A DNA stretch of 57,706 nt from Comamonadaceae bacterium (GTDB lineage Bacteria; Pseudomonadota; Gammaproteobacteria; Burkholderiales; Burkholderiaceae_C), in contig JAIYCG010000046.1 of NCBI GenBank assembly GCA_027488115.1, positions 1 to 57,706 of the forward strand. The letters are read 5' to 3'. The notes under the pieces are model-generated. The model ran no database searches and had not been told where the DNA came from. It worked only from the letters and a program-made list of their open reading frames with translations. The stretch's first letter is position 1. The number at the start of each line of letters is the position of its first letter. The translations under genes and the position numbers were made by a program. Shown one piece after another: positions 43,189 to 52,372 of the stretch.

Positions 43189-44621
43189 TCAACACCCTCT
43201 CGCTGTTTCAGGTTCGCGTTTCCAAATTTGCCATTTTGCTGGGCGATGCCATTGCTTTTGCCATTGCATTCGCGCTTGCCACCTTGATCAATGTAGCAGC
43301 CGACCCCAGTCAAAATGTCAGTGTGTGGTTTTCCACCCAAGACATGCAGCGCTATCTGGCCTGGTGTGGTTTGGTATTTTTTGGGTTGATGCTGTTCCTC
43401 ATGCGTTTTCAACACTACAGCGATCGCCGTCCTTTCTGGGACGAGTTGGGCGACATTCTGCGCCTCATGGGCAGCTTGGCCTTGCTCGACATGACGCTGG
43501 TGGCCTCTACCCGCTGGAACTCGTCGCGCTTGTGGTGGTTGCTGGTTTGGGTTTTGGCGGTTGTCATGGTGGTGTGGGGCCGAGTGATCACTCGCTGGAT
43601 GCTCAAACAAATGGGCTTGTGGATTCGCCCCACCATCATCATTGGCCACGGTGAAAACGCCTTTGAAGCTGCCATTGCTCTAGAGAGCGAACCCCGAATG
43701 GGCTTTGAAGTGGCAGGTTATGTCAATGTGGAGGAGCCCTGTCCACGCCTTCAAAACAAGGGTCAAACCCTGCAAACCTTGCACCAGCTCGAAATCTTGG
43801 CCGATCAACCCGGTATTCAGTGGGTCATTGCCCTAGAACATTCGCAGGCCGAGCAACGTGAACACTGGTTACGCACCCTCACGCAATGGGGTGCCACCGA
43901 CATTAGCGTGATACCGGCCATGCGCGGTGTGCCTTTGTATGGCACCGACATGTCGCATTTCTTCTCTCATGAAGTTGCGCTCTTGCGTGTCCGAAACAAT
44001 CTGCGGCGATGGCCTGCACGTTTAACCAAACGCCTGTTTGACGCTTGCATCGCATTCATGCTGTTGGTGATCTTGTCGCCCTTCATGTTGGTCATTGCAC
44101 TGTTGCTTAAACTTGAAGGCGGTAGCGTGTTGTTTTCACACCAGCGCATTGGCAAGAACAATCGCAAATTTGCTTGCTACAAATTCCGCTCCATGGTGCC
44201 CAATGCCGAGCAACAACTACAGCAGCTATTGCAACATAACCCCCTGCTTAAAGCCCAATGGGACAAAGAGCACAAACTCAAAGACGATCCGCGCATCAGC
44301 CGCATCGGAGCTTTTTTGCGCCGCACCAGCCTTGATGAATTGCCACAACTGTTCAATGTGCTTAAAAGCGAAATGAGCTTGGTAGGTCCTCGGCCCATTG
44401 TCCAAGAAGAATTGCAAAAATATGGCTTAGAAAAAAGCTACTACCTCATGGTGCGCCCAGGCATGACAGGTTTGTGGCAGGTAAGTGGCCGCAATGATGT
44501 CGACTACGAAACGCGCGTTTATCTAGACGCTTGGTATGTCAAGAACTGGTCGCTTTGGTACGACTTGGCCATTTTGTTCAAAACTATCAAAGTCGTTTTT
44601 GCGAAACGTGGAGCCTATTGA
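43185..44621 (+). CDS. Undecaprenyl-phosphate sugar phosphotransferase, WbaP-like
   Basis: The 478-aa product starts polysaccharide synthesis by moving a sugar phosphate onto undecaprenyl phosphate at the inner membrane. Several N-terminal helices (~5-120) lead to a CoA-binding-like/flavodoxin-type middle domain (PTIIIGHGENAFEAAIALE). A membrane hairpin and the bacterial sugar-transferase domain follow: KRLFDACIAFMLLVILSPFM, CYKFRSMVPNAEQ, LRRTSLDELPQLFNVL, SLVGPRPI and RPGMTGLWQVSGRN, ending RGAY. Length and the terminal part fit WbaP rather than short PglC-type enzymes. The sugar cannot be fixed by sequence. It is translationally coupled upstream and abuts the next gene. Confidence 0.92.
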   Translation: MINTLSLFQVRVSKFAILLGDAIAFAIAFALATLINVAADPSQNVSVWFSTQDMQRYLAWCGLVFFGLMLFLMRFQHYSDRRPFWDELGDILRLMGSLALLDMTLVASTRWNSSRLWWLLVWVLAVVMVVWGRVITRWMLKQMGLWIRPTIIIGHGENAFEAAIALESEPRMGFEVAGYVNVEEPCPRLQNKGQTLQTLHQLEILADQPGIQWVIALEHSQAEQREHWLRTLTQWGATDISVIPAMRGVPLYGTDMSHFFSHEVALLRVRNNLRRWPARLTKRLFDACIAFMLLVILSPFMLVIALLLKLEGGSVLFSHQRIGKNNRKFACYKFRSMVPNAEQQLQQLLQHNPLLKAQWDKEHKLKDDPRISRIGAFLRRTSLDELPQLFNVLKSEMSLVGPRPIVQEELQKYGLEKSYYLMVRPGMTGLWQVSGRNDVDYETRVYLDAWYVKNWSLWYDLAILFKTIKVVFAKRGAY

Positions 44622-45638
44622 GTGACACAGGCTTTGGTTAAACACATGGACAACCTCACGGCCCTCAGACTTTTGGCGGCCAGCATGGTTTTGTTTGGGC
44701 ACGCGTTTGTGTTCTTGGGTTTGCCAGAGCCCATGTTCATGCAATGGTTGACCATGGGACCTTTGGGTGTCTATATTTTCTTTTCCATCAGCGGTTACTT
44801 GGTGGCGCAAAGTTGGCAAAGAGATCCCAATGTCATTCGGTTTTTAATTCGACGTGCATTGCGCATTTTTCCGGCGCTGTTTGTTTGTACTGTTTTGAGT
44901 GTATTTGTTCTGGGCCCCTGGTTGACCGAAGTCTCCCAAGCCGAGTATTGGAAAAATGAACACACCCGTGGTTACTTCAGTAATTTGTTTCTTTACATCA
45001 CCTACCACTTGCCGGGCGTCTTTGCCCACAACAGGGTGCCCAATGCCGTCAATGGTTCGCTCTGGAGCCTTCCCGTAGAGTTTGCCATGTACCTGCTCAT
45101 TGTGGTGCTTGGGTTTTTGCGAGCACCCAAGTGGGGTGCCTTGGCAGCAGCTGTGGGGTTCATGGCGCTGTCTGCAGCTTGGGCTTTTCAGGCCACCGAA
45201 ATGCTGGTGGTTTACAGAACAGACATGCGCCAGTTGGTGTTGTGCGGTGTTTACTTCTTTGTGGGCGCTTGCATCAACCAGTTCAAAATAGACCGGTTTT
45301 TCAACCTCACGAATGCCATTTTGGCCGTCATGGTCTGGTTGGCTTTAAGTCGCTGGATGGTGGTGTTCATCATGGCCTCTTGGATTTTCCTGCCCTTCAT
45401 CATCTTGGCCTTTGGAACGGCCAAGGACAGCCCGTTGGCCCGCCTTTCGTCCTGGGATTATTCCTATGGCATTTACATTTACGCGTTTCCCATTCAGCAA
45501 ACCATTGTTTATTTGTTCCCTAAGATCGATTTTTTCTCTTATTTGGGCAGCACATTGACCGTCACACTCCTGTTGGCTGCTTTATCCTGGCATTTTGTTG
45601 AGAAACCAGCCCTAAAGCTCAAGCCCTTTCGCGGATAA
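44622..45638 (+). CDS. Membrane acyltransferase (acyltransferase 3 family)
   Basis: The 338-aa polytopic protein begins with NLTALRLLAASMVLFGHAF, the R-x-L-A and catalytic-His segment of the acyltransferase-3 (OafA/NodX-like) family, followed by GVYIFFSISGYLVAQSW and IRRALRIFPALFVC. Such enzymes add acetyl or other acyl groups to polysaccharide sugars. GTG 44622 follows the previous stop directly and has GGAG ~10 bases upstream; ATG 44646 is an alternative. It ends before a two-domain glycosyltransferase. Confidence 0.9.
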   Translation: MTQALVKHMDNLTALRLLAASMVLFGHAFVFLGLPEPMFMQWLTMGPLGVYIFFSISGYLVAQSWQRDPNVIRFLIRRALRIFPALFVCTVLSVFVLGPWLTEVSQAEYWKNEHTRGYFSNLFLYITYHLPGVFAHNRVPNAVNGSLWSLPVEFAMYLLIVVLGFLRAPKWGALAAAVGFMALSAAWAFQATEMLVVYRTDMRQLVLCGVYFFVGACINQFKIDRFFNLTNAILAVMVWLALSRWMVVFIMASWIFLPFIILAFGTAKDSPLARLSSWDYSYGIYIYAFPIQQTIVYLFPKIDFFSYLGSTLTVTLLLAALSWHFVEKPALKLKPFRG

Positions 45639-45665
45639 TTCAAGAAATTAAAATCAACGCGGCCA

Positions 45666-47591
45666 ATGCAAGAGACAACAACAAGACCCGCTCCTGTCCT
45701 TACGCTGTCAATCGTCACATACAACTCGGCAAAATGGCTGCCGGCTTTTTTTGCGAGCTTGTTGAAGCAAGACTTGCCTTGTGACCAAATTGACCTGTGT
45801 GTGCTCGACAATGGCTCCACCGATGGTACTTTTGCCGCCCTGCAAGCGCAGTTGGTCACCTCAGGCAACGCCACAGGTCATCGTTTTGCCAGCGTGCAAT
45901 TGCACCAAGGCCCCAACATCGGGTTTGGTGCTGGGCACAACCGCAACCTGGCGCTGGCCAAGACGCCCTTTTTCTGGGTGACCAATGTGGACCTCGAGTT
46001 TGATCACGACACCCTCACCACCTTGTTGCGCACCGCTCAATTAGACGCAGCTCAAAGCCCAGGTCAGGCAGGCGCCCATGTGGCAGCTTGGGAATGCCGT
46101 CAAAAACCTTACGAACACCCCAAAGACTACCACCCAGTGACGGGTGAAACTGCTTGGTGCTCCAGTGCCTGTGTGCTGTTCAAAACTGAGGCGCTCAAAG
46201 CCGTCAATGGCTACGAGCCGATGTTGTTTTTGTATGGCGAAGACGTCGAGTTGTCTTATCGTCTGCGTGACCATGGCTATACCTTGCGCTATGTACCGAG
46301 CGCCACTGTGTGGCATTTCACTTACGAAGAAGCGGCACAAATCAAACCCCAGCAATTCTTGGGCAGTACCTTGGCCAATGTGTTGCTACGCTGCCGATAT
46401 GGCCGCAGGCACGAGGTCTTCCAAGGCTTTGCCATGTTTGCGGGCTTGTTTGCGCTCAGGCCCTTGTTTCCGGGCATGCGCCTCAAATTGCTGGCGCAAA
46501 CCTGGAAGTTGATGAAACTGGCGCCGCGCTTTCTAAGCTCTCGTCGCAAGAGCCAAGAACACTTCCCATTTCGCATGTGGGATTACGAAATGGCACGCGA
46601 GGGTGCGTTTTACGAATACCCAGTAGCTGCGCAATCTCCCATCGAGCAAGCCAAAGCTTCTGCACATGGCGCACCTTTGGTCAGTGTGTTGATGCGCACC
46701 ATGCCAGGCAGGGCAGGTAAGTTGTCCGAGGCCATGGCCAGTGTGGCGCAGCAAACTTATGCCCACATGGGTGGCCCCATTGAGTTGGTGGTGGTGGAAG
46801 ACGGAGGCCTCGGTATAGAGAGTGCCAAAGGCGCCATTGAGGCACTGCGCAACAGCGGTGTCTTGGCCAAGCTTATTTATGTGCCGCTGCCCAAGTCGGG
46901 CCGCTGCGTGGCGGGCAACAAAGCCTTGGAGGCCGCCACAGGTCAGCTGTGTTGCTTCTTAGATGACGACGATTTGTTTTACGCCGATCACTTAGAAGTG
47001 TTGGTCTGTGAATGGCTCAAGCAACCCACTTTGGGTGCAGTGTATTCGCTCAGCTACGAAGTGCGCACGCATGTACAAAGTGAAGAGCCATGGGTGTACC
47101 AAAACGTCATGCACAGCCTCATTCACCGTCAGCCGTTCCACCGTCCCACCCTGTGGCACCACAACTATTTCCCCATCCAAACGGTGTTGTTCCAAAGAAG
47201 GCTCTATGAGGAAAATGGCGGCTTCGATTTGGATTTAGAAAACTTAGAAGACTGGAATTTGTGGGTGCGCTATTCGTTGAAAAACGAATTCAAACTTGTG
47301 CCCAAAGTGACGTCTTTGTACCGTGTGCCCGATCAACTAGACAAGGCTCTTCAAAGGCAGGCGGTGCTGGACAATTACTACGCCAAAGCCAAAGCCAAAC
47401 ACGATCTGCTCAAGGTGGAGTTGACGCTGCCAGAAGTTCAACAAATCGTGGATGAGGCGACGCGTCAAAACCATGTGGCAGGTGTGCCCACATCATGGCT
47501 TAAGCAGTTGGTGCTCAATACGCCGGGTCTTCGCAATTTGTACCACCCGCTGAAAGCATGGGTGTCTTTGTGGCGTCGCATTCGGCGCTAA
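45666..47591 (+). CDS. Two-domain glycosyltransferase (GT2-GT2 fusion)
   Basis: 641 aa with two GT-A domains in one chain. Domain 1 (~15-240) shows LTLSIVTYNSAKWL, LDNGSTDGTF, WVTNVDLEFDHD and FLYGEDVELSYRLRDHGY, a rhamnosyltransferase-like set. Domain 2 (~335-570) shows LVSVLMRTMPGRAGKL, ELVVVEDGG, GRCVAGNKALEAA and CFLDDDDLFYADH. Such fusions can add two sugars in succession or act as a polymerising unit. Cytoplasmic; ATG 45666. Confidence 0.9.
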   Translation: MQETTTRPAPVLTLSIVTYNSAKWLPAFFASLLKQDLPCDQIDLCVLDNGSTDGTFAALQAQLVTSGNATGHRFASVQLHQGPNIGFGAGHNRNLALAKTPFFWVTNVDLEFDHDTLTTLLRTAQLDAAQSPGQAGAHVAAWECRQKPYEHPKDYHPVTGETAWCSSACVLFKTEALKAVNGYEPMLFLYGEDVELSYRLRDHGYTLRYVPSATVWHFTYEEAAQIKPQQFLGSTLANVLLRCRYGRRHEVFQGFAMFAGLFALRPLFPGMRLKLLAQTWKLMKLAPRFLSSRRKSQEHFPFRMWDYEMAREGAFYEYPVAAQSPIEQAKASAHGAPLVSVLMRTMPGRAGKLSEAMASVAQQTYAHMGGPIELVVVEDGGLGIESAKGAIEALRNSGVLAKLIYVPLPKSGRCVAGNKALEAATGQLCCFLDDDDLFYADHLEVLVCEWLKQPTLGAVYSLSYEVRTHVQSEEPWVYQNVMHSLIHRQPFHRPTLWHHNYFPIQTVLFQRRLYEENGGFDLDLENLEDWNLWVRYSLKNEFKLVPKVTSLYRVPDQLDKALQRQAVLDNYYAKAKAKHDLLKVELTLPEVQQIVDEATRQNHVAGVPTSWLKQLVLNTPGLRNLYHPLKAWVSLWRRIRR

Positions 47592-47604
47592 AGCCACTCT
47601 GAAT

Positions 47605-48639
47605 TTAAGCTGTACGGTTGCCAAACAATTTGCGCAAAGGCGCGGTGATGCGCCAAGATTTTGAACGTTTCATGGCATCAATTTCTGCACGCAATTCTGC
47701 CATGGCTTGTTGATGATTTTGCAGTTGAGACTGGGTCCAATCCAAGGTGGCTTGGGTGTTTTCAAATTGCGTTAAAGCGCCGTCAAGTTGCACGGAAAGT
47801 GAGCTGACCTCGGCATCGTGCTGCGATGCCAGCCACTCTTTCTCGGCCTGCAGGCAAGCTTGTTGAATGGCAAAATTGGCATTCAGTGCATGCAATTCTG
47901 CAATGTGTTTTTCATTTGAAGTCTTTTGCTCAATGACCAACTTTGCCAAGTGTGCCATTTCAGTGGCCGGTTGTGCGCGCAGCACGTGTTGGTAGACCTC
48001 ACCGTCTGCACACTTTGATTTCAACAAAGTCTGGGTGGCTTCATCCAGCTGGTGCCAGTAATTTTTGAGTTCTGCCTGAGCCGGGTCTACGTGCACGGTA
48101 TGCCAGTGTTGCCACAAAAGACCGCACTCGCGCAGCAAAACTTCAAGGTCTTCGCGGCCGTAAAACTTAAGGTGTGTGTGGTCGAGTAAGCCGCTCTTTT
48201 GGTATGGAAAGCGGCCCACCAACAAACTGGCTACGACCGTTAAGTGGGACGCATTGGGCAGTGACATCAGCACACTGCCGCCCGGCTCTAAAAAAAGATG
48301 CAACTGGTTCAGCAGGGGCCTTGGGTCGCGCAAGTGCTCAAGCACGTCAGCGCAAATGATGGCGTCAAACTTTTCGCCAGCCAAGGGGGTTGCCCAATCA
48401 GGGTCTTCTAAATTTGCTTGAACAGTGCGCTCGCAAAAGGGCGCACAGGTGGCCAAAGTTTCGGGGTCCATCTCTACGCCCGTGACCTTGCAGCCTTTGC
48501 GATGCAAAATGCGTGTGACGGTGCCAGGGCCAGTGCCTAGTTCGAGCACGCGTTGGCCAGGCTCGACCATGCGGGCCAACACCGCGGCGGCACTGCCACC
48601 GTTGGGGTCTATTTCATGAGCGTAGCGATGTTTTATCAT
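47605..48639 (-). CDS. SAM-dependent methyltransferase with C-terminal coiled coil
   Basis: 344 aa. Residues ~1-200 are a class I methyltransferase: RVLELGTGPGTVTRILHRKG binds S-adenosylmethionine, and CADVLEHLRDPRPLLNQ and GGSVLMSLPNASH follow. Residues ~215-325 are heptad-rich coiled coil, ending in MKRSKSWRITAPLRKLFG, a tail often seen in glycan enzymes. A methyltransferase with a coiled coil beside Wzm/Wzt recalls WbdD, which caps O-chains and measures their length. It could methylate the terminal sugar. It is transcribed opposite to its neighbours. Confidence 0.85.
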   Translation of the reverse strand: MIKHRYAHEIDPNGGSAAAVLARMVEPGQRVLELGTGPGTVTRILHRKGCKVTGVEMDPETLATCAPFCERTVQANLEDPDWATPLAGEKFDAIICADVLEHLRDPRPLLNQLHLFLEPGGSVLMSLPNASHLTVVASLLVGRFPYQKSGLLDHTHLKFYGREDLEVLLRECGLLWQHWHTVHVDPAQAELKNYWHQLDEATQTLLKSKCADGEVYQHVLRAQPATEMAHLAKLVIEQKTSNEKHIAELHALNANFAIQQACLQAEKEWLASQHDAEVSSLSVQLDGALTQFENTQATLDWTQSQLQNHQQAMAELRAEIDAMKRSKSWRITAPLRKLFGNRTA

Positions 48640-48674
48640 TGCGCCAACAATAACATGGTATTAAGAATTACAAC

Positions 48675-49505
48675 ATGTGGCAAAGGCTAATTTCCTGGTT
48701 CAAAACTGCGAAGGCTTCAGAGGCAGAAGACGCCACGCCATCTTCGCCAAGTGCACAAACACGGGCTGCGCTTGATCAACCACCGCCAATTGCTATTCCC
48801 TTCGACCTCGCAGCCTACCGGCAATTCATGTGCGACGAGACCTATTTGTACCGCGCGTCTTACATTCAAAAACACGTCGCCATTGAAGGCGCGTCGCACT
48901 ACTCAGAAGCCTTGGCCAAGGGCTCGGTCATTGTAGTCTTTGTGCACCACGGCAGTTGGTTGCTCATGAACGGCGCCTTGCACCATCTGTGCGGTGGCGC
49001 ACCGATCACATCCATTGCGTCACGCCGCAATTTGGAATTTTGCACGCCTGAAGAAAAAGAGTTTTGGTTGGGTGTGCACCAACGTTCTGCTGAAAGTTGC
49101 AACGCGCCCGTTATTTTTTACACGGACCAAAGTCCCATAGGTTCGGTGCGTTGGTTAAAGCAAGCGCACCACGTACTGACCGTCGCCTTGGATGTGCGTG
49201 AACCCGTCGCCGACAAGCCCGAGCAACAGTTTCAGTTCATGGGGCAAACCGTTTATTTGCAAACTGGCCCCGCCAAATTGGCCCAACTCACAGGTGCCCA
49301 AGTGGTGCCTGCCGCGATTGCCTACAACGCCCAAACGCAGCGTCATTTGCTCACCTTGTATCCTGCCATTGACCCTGGCACTTGCACGCCAGAGGCACTG
49401 ACGCAAACGGCCTTGGATTGCATTGGCCCGCACGTGATGCGTTCGCCTGAACAACAGTTTTACGATTTGTTGGGAGCCTTGCAAACGCCGCAGAAGTTCG
49501 CTTGA
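48675..49505 (+). CDS. LpxL/HtrB-like acyltransferase family protein, divergent
   Basis: 276 aa. The segment GSVIVVFVHHGSWLLMNGAL matches the position of the HxxxxD/E catalytic motif of lipid A late acyltransferases, but the acidic residue is missing (HHGSWL). Further resemblance lies in ASRRNLEF, PVIFYTDQSP (the family's PDQ region) and TGPAKLAQLTGAQVVPAAIAY. It lacks the usual N-terminal membrane helix. It could be a modified acyltransferase for the polysaccharide lipid or a non-catalytic relative. It ends three bases before the convergent wzt gene. Confidence 0.55.
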   Translation: MWQRLISWFKTAKASEAEDATPSSPSAQTRAALDQPPPIAIPFDLAAYRQFMCDETYLYRASYIQKHVAIEGASHYSEALAKGSVIVVFVHHGSWLLMNGALHHLCGGAPITSIASRRNLEFCTPEEKEFWLGVHQRSAESCNAPVIFYTDQSPIGSVRWLKQAHHVLTVALDVREPVADKPEQQFQFMGQTVYLQTGPAKLAQLTGAQVVPAAIAYNAQTQRHLLTLYPAIDPGTCTPEALTQTALDCIGPHVMRSPEQQFYDLLGALQTPQKFA

Positions 49506-49508
49506 AAA

Positions 49509-50807
49509 TTATGACCAGCGGTGCGGCAATTGCACAAAGCCTTGGTGCACACCAGGCTGCGTCACCACCACGGTAGCCGCCTGAAGCACCACGTCGTACA
49601 CATGAAGTGCACGCTCATCAAACAAATAAGCGCCAACTGAAAAACGGCCTTTCATTAAAGGCAGTTTTTCAAAGACCACAGTGGCTTGACCGCGGCCTTG
49701 CGCATCGCGCTCAATTTGCACGCCGTCAAACAAGGTGTAAGCACTGGTAAAAATTTGACCGTCTGGCAAAGCAAAGCCTGTGGCAAAAGTAGGGCAGGGT
49801 TGCGCAAGGTCTGACTCAAACTTCACGGTAATGTGCACATCGCTTTGCAAACTGACAGCATGCAATTCACGACCCGATACGCCGTCCACAGCCACTTCAA
49901 TGCTTGTGATGCGCGTCAGCCCAGAAGCCGCAGGTTTTGGGGCTGACGCTTCGGTAGGCAAAGCCGAACCCAAAGCATCAAGATCAACACCCGTTGGTGC
50001 AACTTCTAAACCAGCGGCCACAGCGCTTGCACTCTTCAGTGCACCATCGCCGCCTTCTGCCCGCAAGCTGTCGGTGTAAGCGGCCACCACCTCCGAGGCT
50101 GGGCCTTCCATTTGCACTTGCCCATGATCGAGCCACACCGCTCGGTCGCAAAACGATTCCACTTGGTACATGGAGTGCGAGCAAAACAGCACGGTGGTGC
50201 CTTGCGCTTTGAGTTGCATGATGCGCTCAAAAGACTTTTTGGCAAACGCGCCATCGCCCACACTCAGCGCTTCGTCAATGACCAAAATATCAGGGTTGGC
50301 GCTGGTGGCAATCGAGAAAGCCAAGCGCACATACATGCCGCTGGAATAAGTTTTAACGGGCTGGTCAATGAACTCGCGAATGCCAGAAAATTCGACAATG
50401 CTTTCGTACAAGGCGTCAGTTTCGGAGCCCGACAAGCCCATGACCGCGGCTGCCAAATAAACATTCTCGCGCCCCGTAAATTCGGGGTTAAAGCCTGCGC
50501 CTAATTCAAGCAAGGCGCCAATTTTGCCGTTCACTACGGCAGTGCCGCAGCTTGGGTTCAAGGTGCCACAGACCATTTGAAGCAGCGTAGATTTGCCTGC
50601 GCCGTTGCGGCCAATCAGGCCCAAGGCTTCACCGCGTTGTACTTTTAAATTGAGCGGTGACAAGGCCACAAAGTCATTGGTTTTTGCATCACCACTGCGA
50701 AGGGCACTTGGCCATACAGCTTGCCAAAAACGATCTGATGGTTTTGCAAAACGTTTGTAGGTTTTGCCAACGCCTTCCAGCACAATCACGGGCGCTTCAG
50801 AGGACAT
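49509..50807 (-). CDS. wzt: Polysaccharide ABC exporter ATP-binding protein Wzt, with C-terminal glycan-binding domain
   Basis: The 432-aa product has an ABC ATPase N-terminal domain: GLIGRNGAGKSTLLQMVCG (Walker A), VKTYSSGMYVRLAFSIAT (signature) and DILVIDEALSVGD (Walker B). This is followed after ~250 residues by a ~170-residue beta-rich domain, as in Wzt proteins that read the finished end of the O-chain. It drives export of lipid-linked polysaccharide with Wzm. ATG 50807 is preferred (GGGG before it) over an upstream in-frame start. It overlaps the 3' end of wzm by 11 bases. Confidence 0.92.
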   Translation of the reverse strand: MSSEAPVIVLEGVGKTYKRFAKPSDRFWQAVWPSALRSGDAKTNDFVALSPLNLKVQRGEALGLIGRNGAGKSTLLQMVCGTLNPSCGTAVVNGKIGALLELGAGFNPEFTGRENVYLAAAVMGLSGSETDALYESIVEFSGIREFIDQPVKTYSSGMYVRLAFSIATSANPDILVIDEALSVGDGAFAKKSFERIMQLKAQGTTVLFCSHSMYQVESFCDRAVWLDHGQVQMEGPASEVVAAYTDSLRAEGGDGALKSASAVAAGLEVAPTGVDLDALGSALPTEASAPKPAASGLTRITSIEVAVDGVSGRELHAVSLQSDVHITVKFESDLAQPCPTFATGFALPDGQIFTSAYTLFDGVQIERDAQGRGQATVVFEKLPLMKGRFSVGAYLFDERALHVYDVVLQAATVVVTQPGVHQGFVQLPHRWS

Positions 50808-51615
50808 CTGCAAACCCCTTGCGTGATTTTTCAAACAACCAAGCACCGCCAACTGCCACCAGGCAGCCCACTGCGAACAACTGAAACAGAGACGCGAAAT
50901 TGGGCCACATGCCCATCAAGCCAATGCTGCGCAGAGCTTCAATGGGAATGGCCAATGGATTGAAGTTAACCCACACCTGCAAAAAGTCGGGCAACACACT
51001 GAGCGGAAAAAATACCGGCGTCAAAAACAGCAACATGCCCATGAACAGGCCCACAATTTCGCTCAGGTCGCGAAAGTAAACCCCCAGCGCTGACAGTGCC
51101 CAGCCGAGGCCCAACAAAGTGGGCGCCAAAGCCATGAACACCAAAGGCAAGGCCAACCAAGACGCATGAATGCCTTGGCCAAACAACACACAACCGGCCA
51201 GCCACACAACACACGAAACCAGCACATGGAAAAAGCTCGACATCAGACCAGACCACGGCAGCACTTGCAAAGGGAACACCACCTTGGTGACCAAGTTGGG
51301 CTGATCGGTCATGAGCCTGGGCGCGCGGCTTAAAAATTCTGCGGCCCAGTTGAACACCAACAGGCCTGCAAACAAATTGAGCGCAAAGCTCAAGTTGCCA
51401 TCGTCCACGCCTGGCCACTTGGCTTTGAAAATGTGCTTGAACACAAGCGTGTAGACCACCAGCATGGCCAGAGGCGTGAGCACAGTCCAGCCCACACCCA
51501 ACACCGAACCGCGATAACGGCCCAACACCTCACGCCGCGCAAACTGCCAAATCAAATTGCGATGACCCCAAGGCCAGGCAAAGTGATTCAAAAAATTAGA
51601 AGCAAAACCAGTCAT
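50797..51615 (-). CDS. wzm: Polysaccharide ABC exporter permease Wzm
   Basis: The 272-aa product is an ABC-2 type permease with six helices. RNLIWQFARREVLGRYRGSVLG is the typical N-terminal amphipathic segment and GLFMGMLLFLTPVFFPLSVLP lies near helix 5. It forms the membrane channel for undecaprenyl-linked O-polysaccharide. ATG 51615 lies two bases after the stop of the Crp-family gene, so the regulator, wzm and wzt form one operon. Confidence 0.92.
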   Translation of the reverse strand: MTGFASNFLNHFAWPWGHRNLIWQFARREVLGRYRGSVLGVGWTVLTPLAMLVVYTLVFKHIFKAKWPGVDDGNLSFALNLFAGLLVFNWAAEFLSRAPRLMTDQPNLVTKVVFPLQVLPWSGLMSSFFHVLVSCVVWLAGCVLFGQGIHASWLALPLVFMALAPTLLGLGWALSALGVYFRDLSEIVGLFMGMLLFLTPVFFPLSVLPDFLQVWVNFNPLAIPIEALRSIGLMGMWPNFASLFQLFAVGCLVAVGGAWLFEKSRKGFADVL

Positions 51616-51617
51616 GC

Positions 51618-52298
51618 TCAATCAGCCGACTTTTCTGCCAGCTGTTTCAGCTTGCCAGTGTCCACTTTCAAATCGTCGCCATCGCGCGCCAAAGCGCCTT
51701 GCGATTGCAGCACCTGAAAGGCTCTGGTCACGGTTTCGCGCGTGAGATTGACCATGATGGCAATCTCTTGGTGCGTGGGCGCGTTGGTAATCAGATTGGG
51801 GTTCTTGCCATCTTTGGACAAGTTTTGTAACAGGGCGCAAATTCGTTGCAAGGGGCTGATGATGCCCAGGATCTGGCGTTGGTTCGCTTGGTCTCGGATG
51901 CGCTTGGTCAGGCCCGAGGTAATGGCTTCAATGGCTTGCGGCGTTGCAAAAATGTGTGAGCGTACGTCACGGGCTGGCACCATCACCACTTGCGACTTCT
52001 TGGTGGCAATGACCACCTCGGGGGAGGGCAGGCCGTCCAGCACGGAGATCTCGCCAAAGTAATGTCCTTCTTCAATAAAGTGAAGACCTACTTCGCGGCC
52101 ATCTAGCGTAAAGTCAATGGCTTGTAGCCTCCCTTCAAGGAGAAACATGAGGCTGCTAGAAGGTTTTTCTTTTGCCAAAACCACCTCCCGCTTTGAAAAA
52201 GCGTGTGTGCTGGAATGCAAAGCAAGCGCTGCCAATGCGTCTGCTTGAAACAGTCGCATCAGGTTAAATTGTTGCAAAAGCGAAGGGTGGATGGCCAT
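51618..52298 (-). CDS. Crp/Fnr-family transcription regulator in the wzm-wzt operon
   Basis: 226 aa. A cyclic-nucleotide-binding fold (residues ~15-130, with HYFGEISVLDG) is followed by the dimer helix and a winged helix-turn-helix (THQEIAIMVNLTRETVTRAF). The recognition helix RETVTR (187-192) keeps the Arg, Glu and Arg that contact TGTGA in E. coli CRP. In the cAMP pocket, the Arg-Ser pair (R82-S83 in E. coli) is replaced by Ser-Pro (GLPSPEVV), so classical cAMP binding is doubtful. There are no FNR-type N-terminal cysteines. AGGGGG lies before ATG 52298. The two CRP-like sites at 52373 and 57277 are likely targets. Confidence 0.9.
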   Translation of the reverse strand: MAIHPSLLQQFNLMRLFQADALAALALHSSTHAFSKREVVLAKEKPSSSLMFLLEGRLQAIDFTLDGREVGLHFIEEGHYFGEISVLDGLPSPEVVIATKKSQVVMVPARDVRSHIFATPQAIEAITSGLTKRIRDQANQRQILGIISPLQRICALLQNLSKDGKNPNLITNAPTHQEIAIMVNLTRETVTRAFQVLQSQGALARDGDDLKVDTGKLKQLAEKSAD

Positions 52299-52307
52299 GG
52301 TTTGAAC

Positions 52308-52322
52308 CCCCTATCTTAGGGG
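52308..52322. promoter_or_regulatory. Palindrome in the leader of the Crp-family gene
   Basis: The perfect inverted repeat CCCCTA-TCT-TAGGGG lies 10 bases before the start codon and overlaps its Shine-Dalgarno. It could be an operator or a small RNA hairpin limiting translation. Only the symmetry is visible. Confidence 0.35.
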
Positions 52323-52372
52323 TTAATCAGTCCAATCGAGCATGCTCCAAAGCCGTCTTGTTTTGTCTGGCG

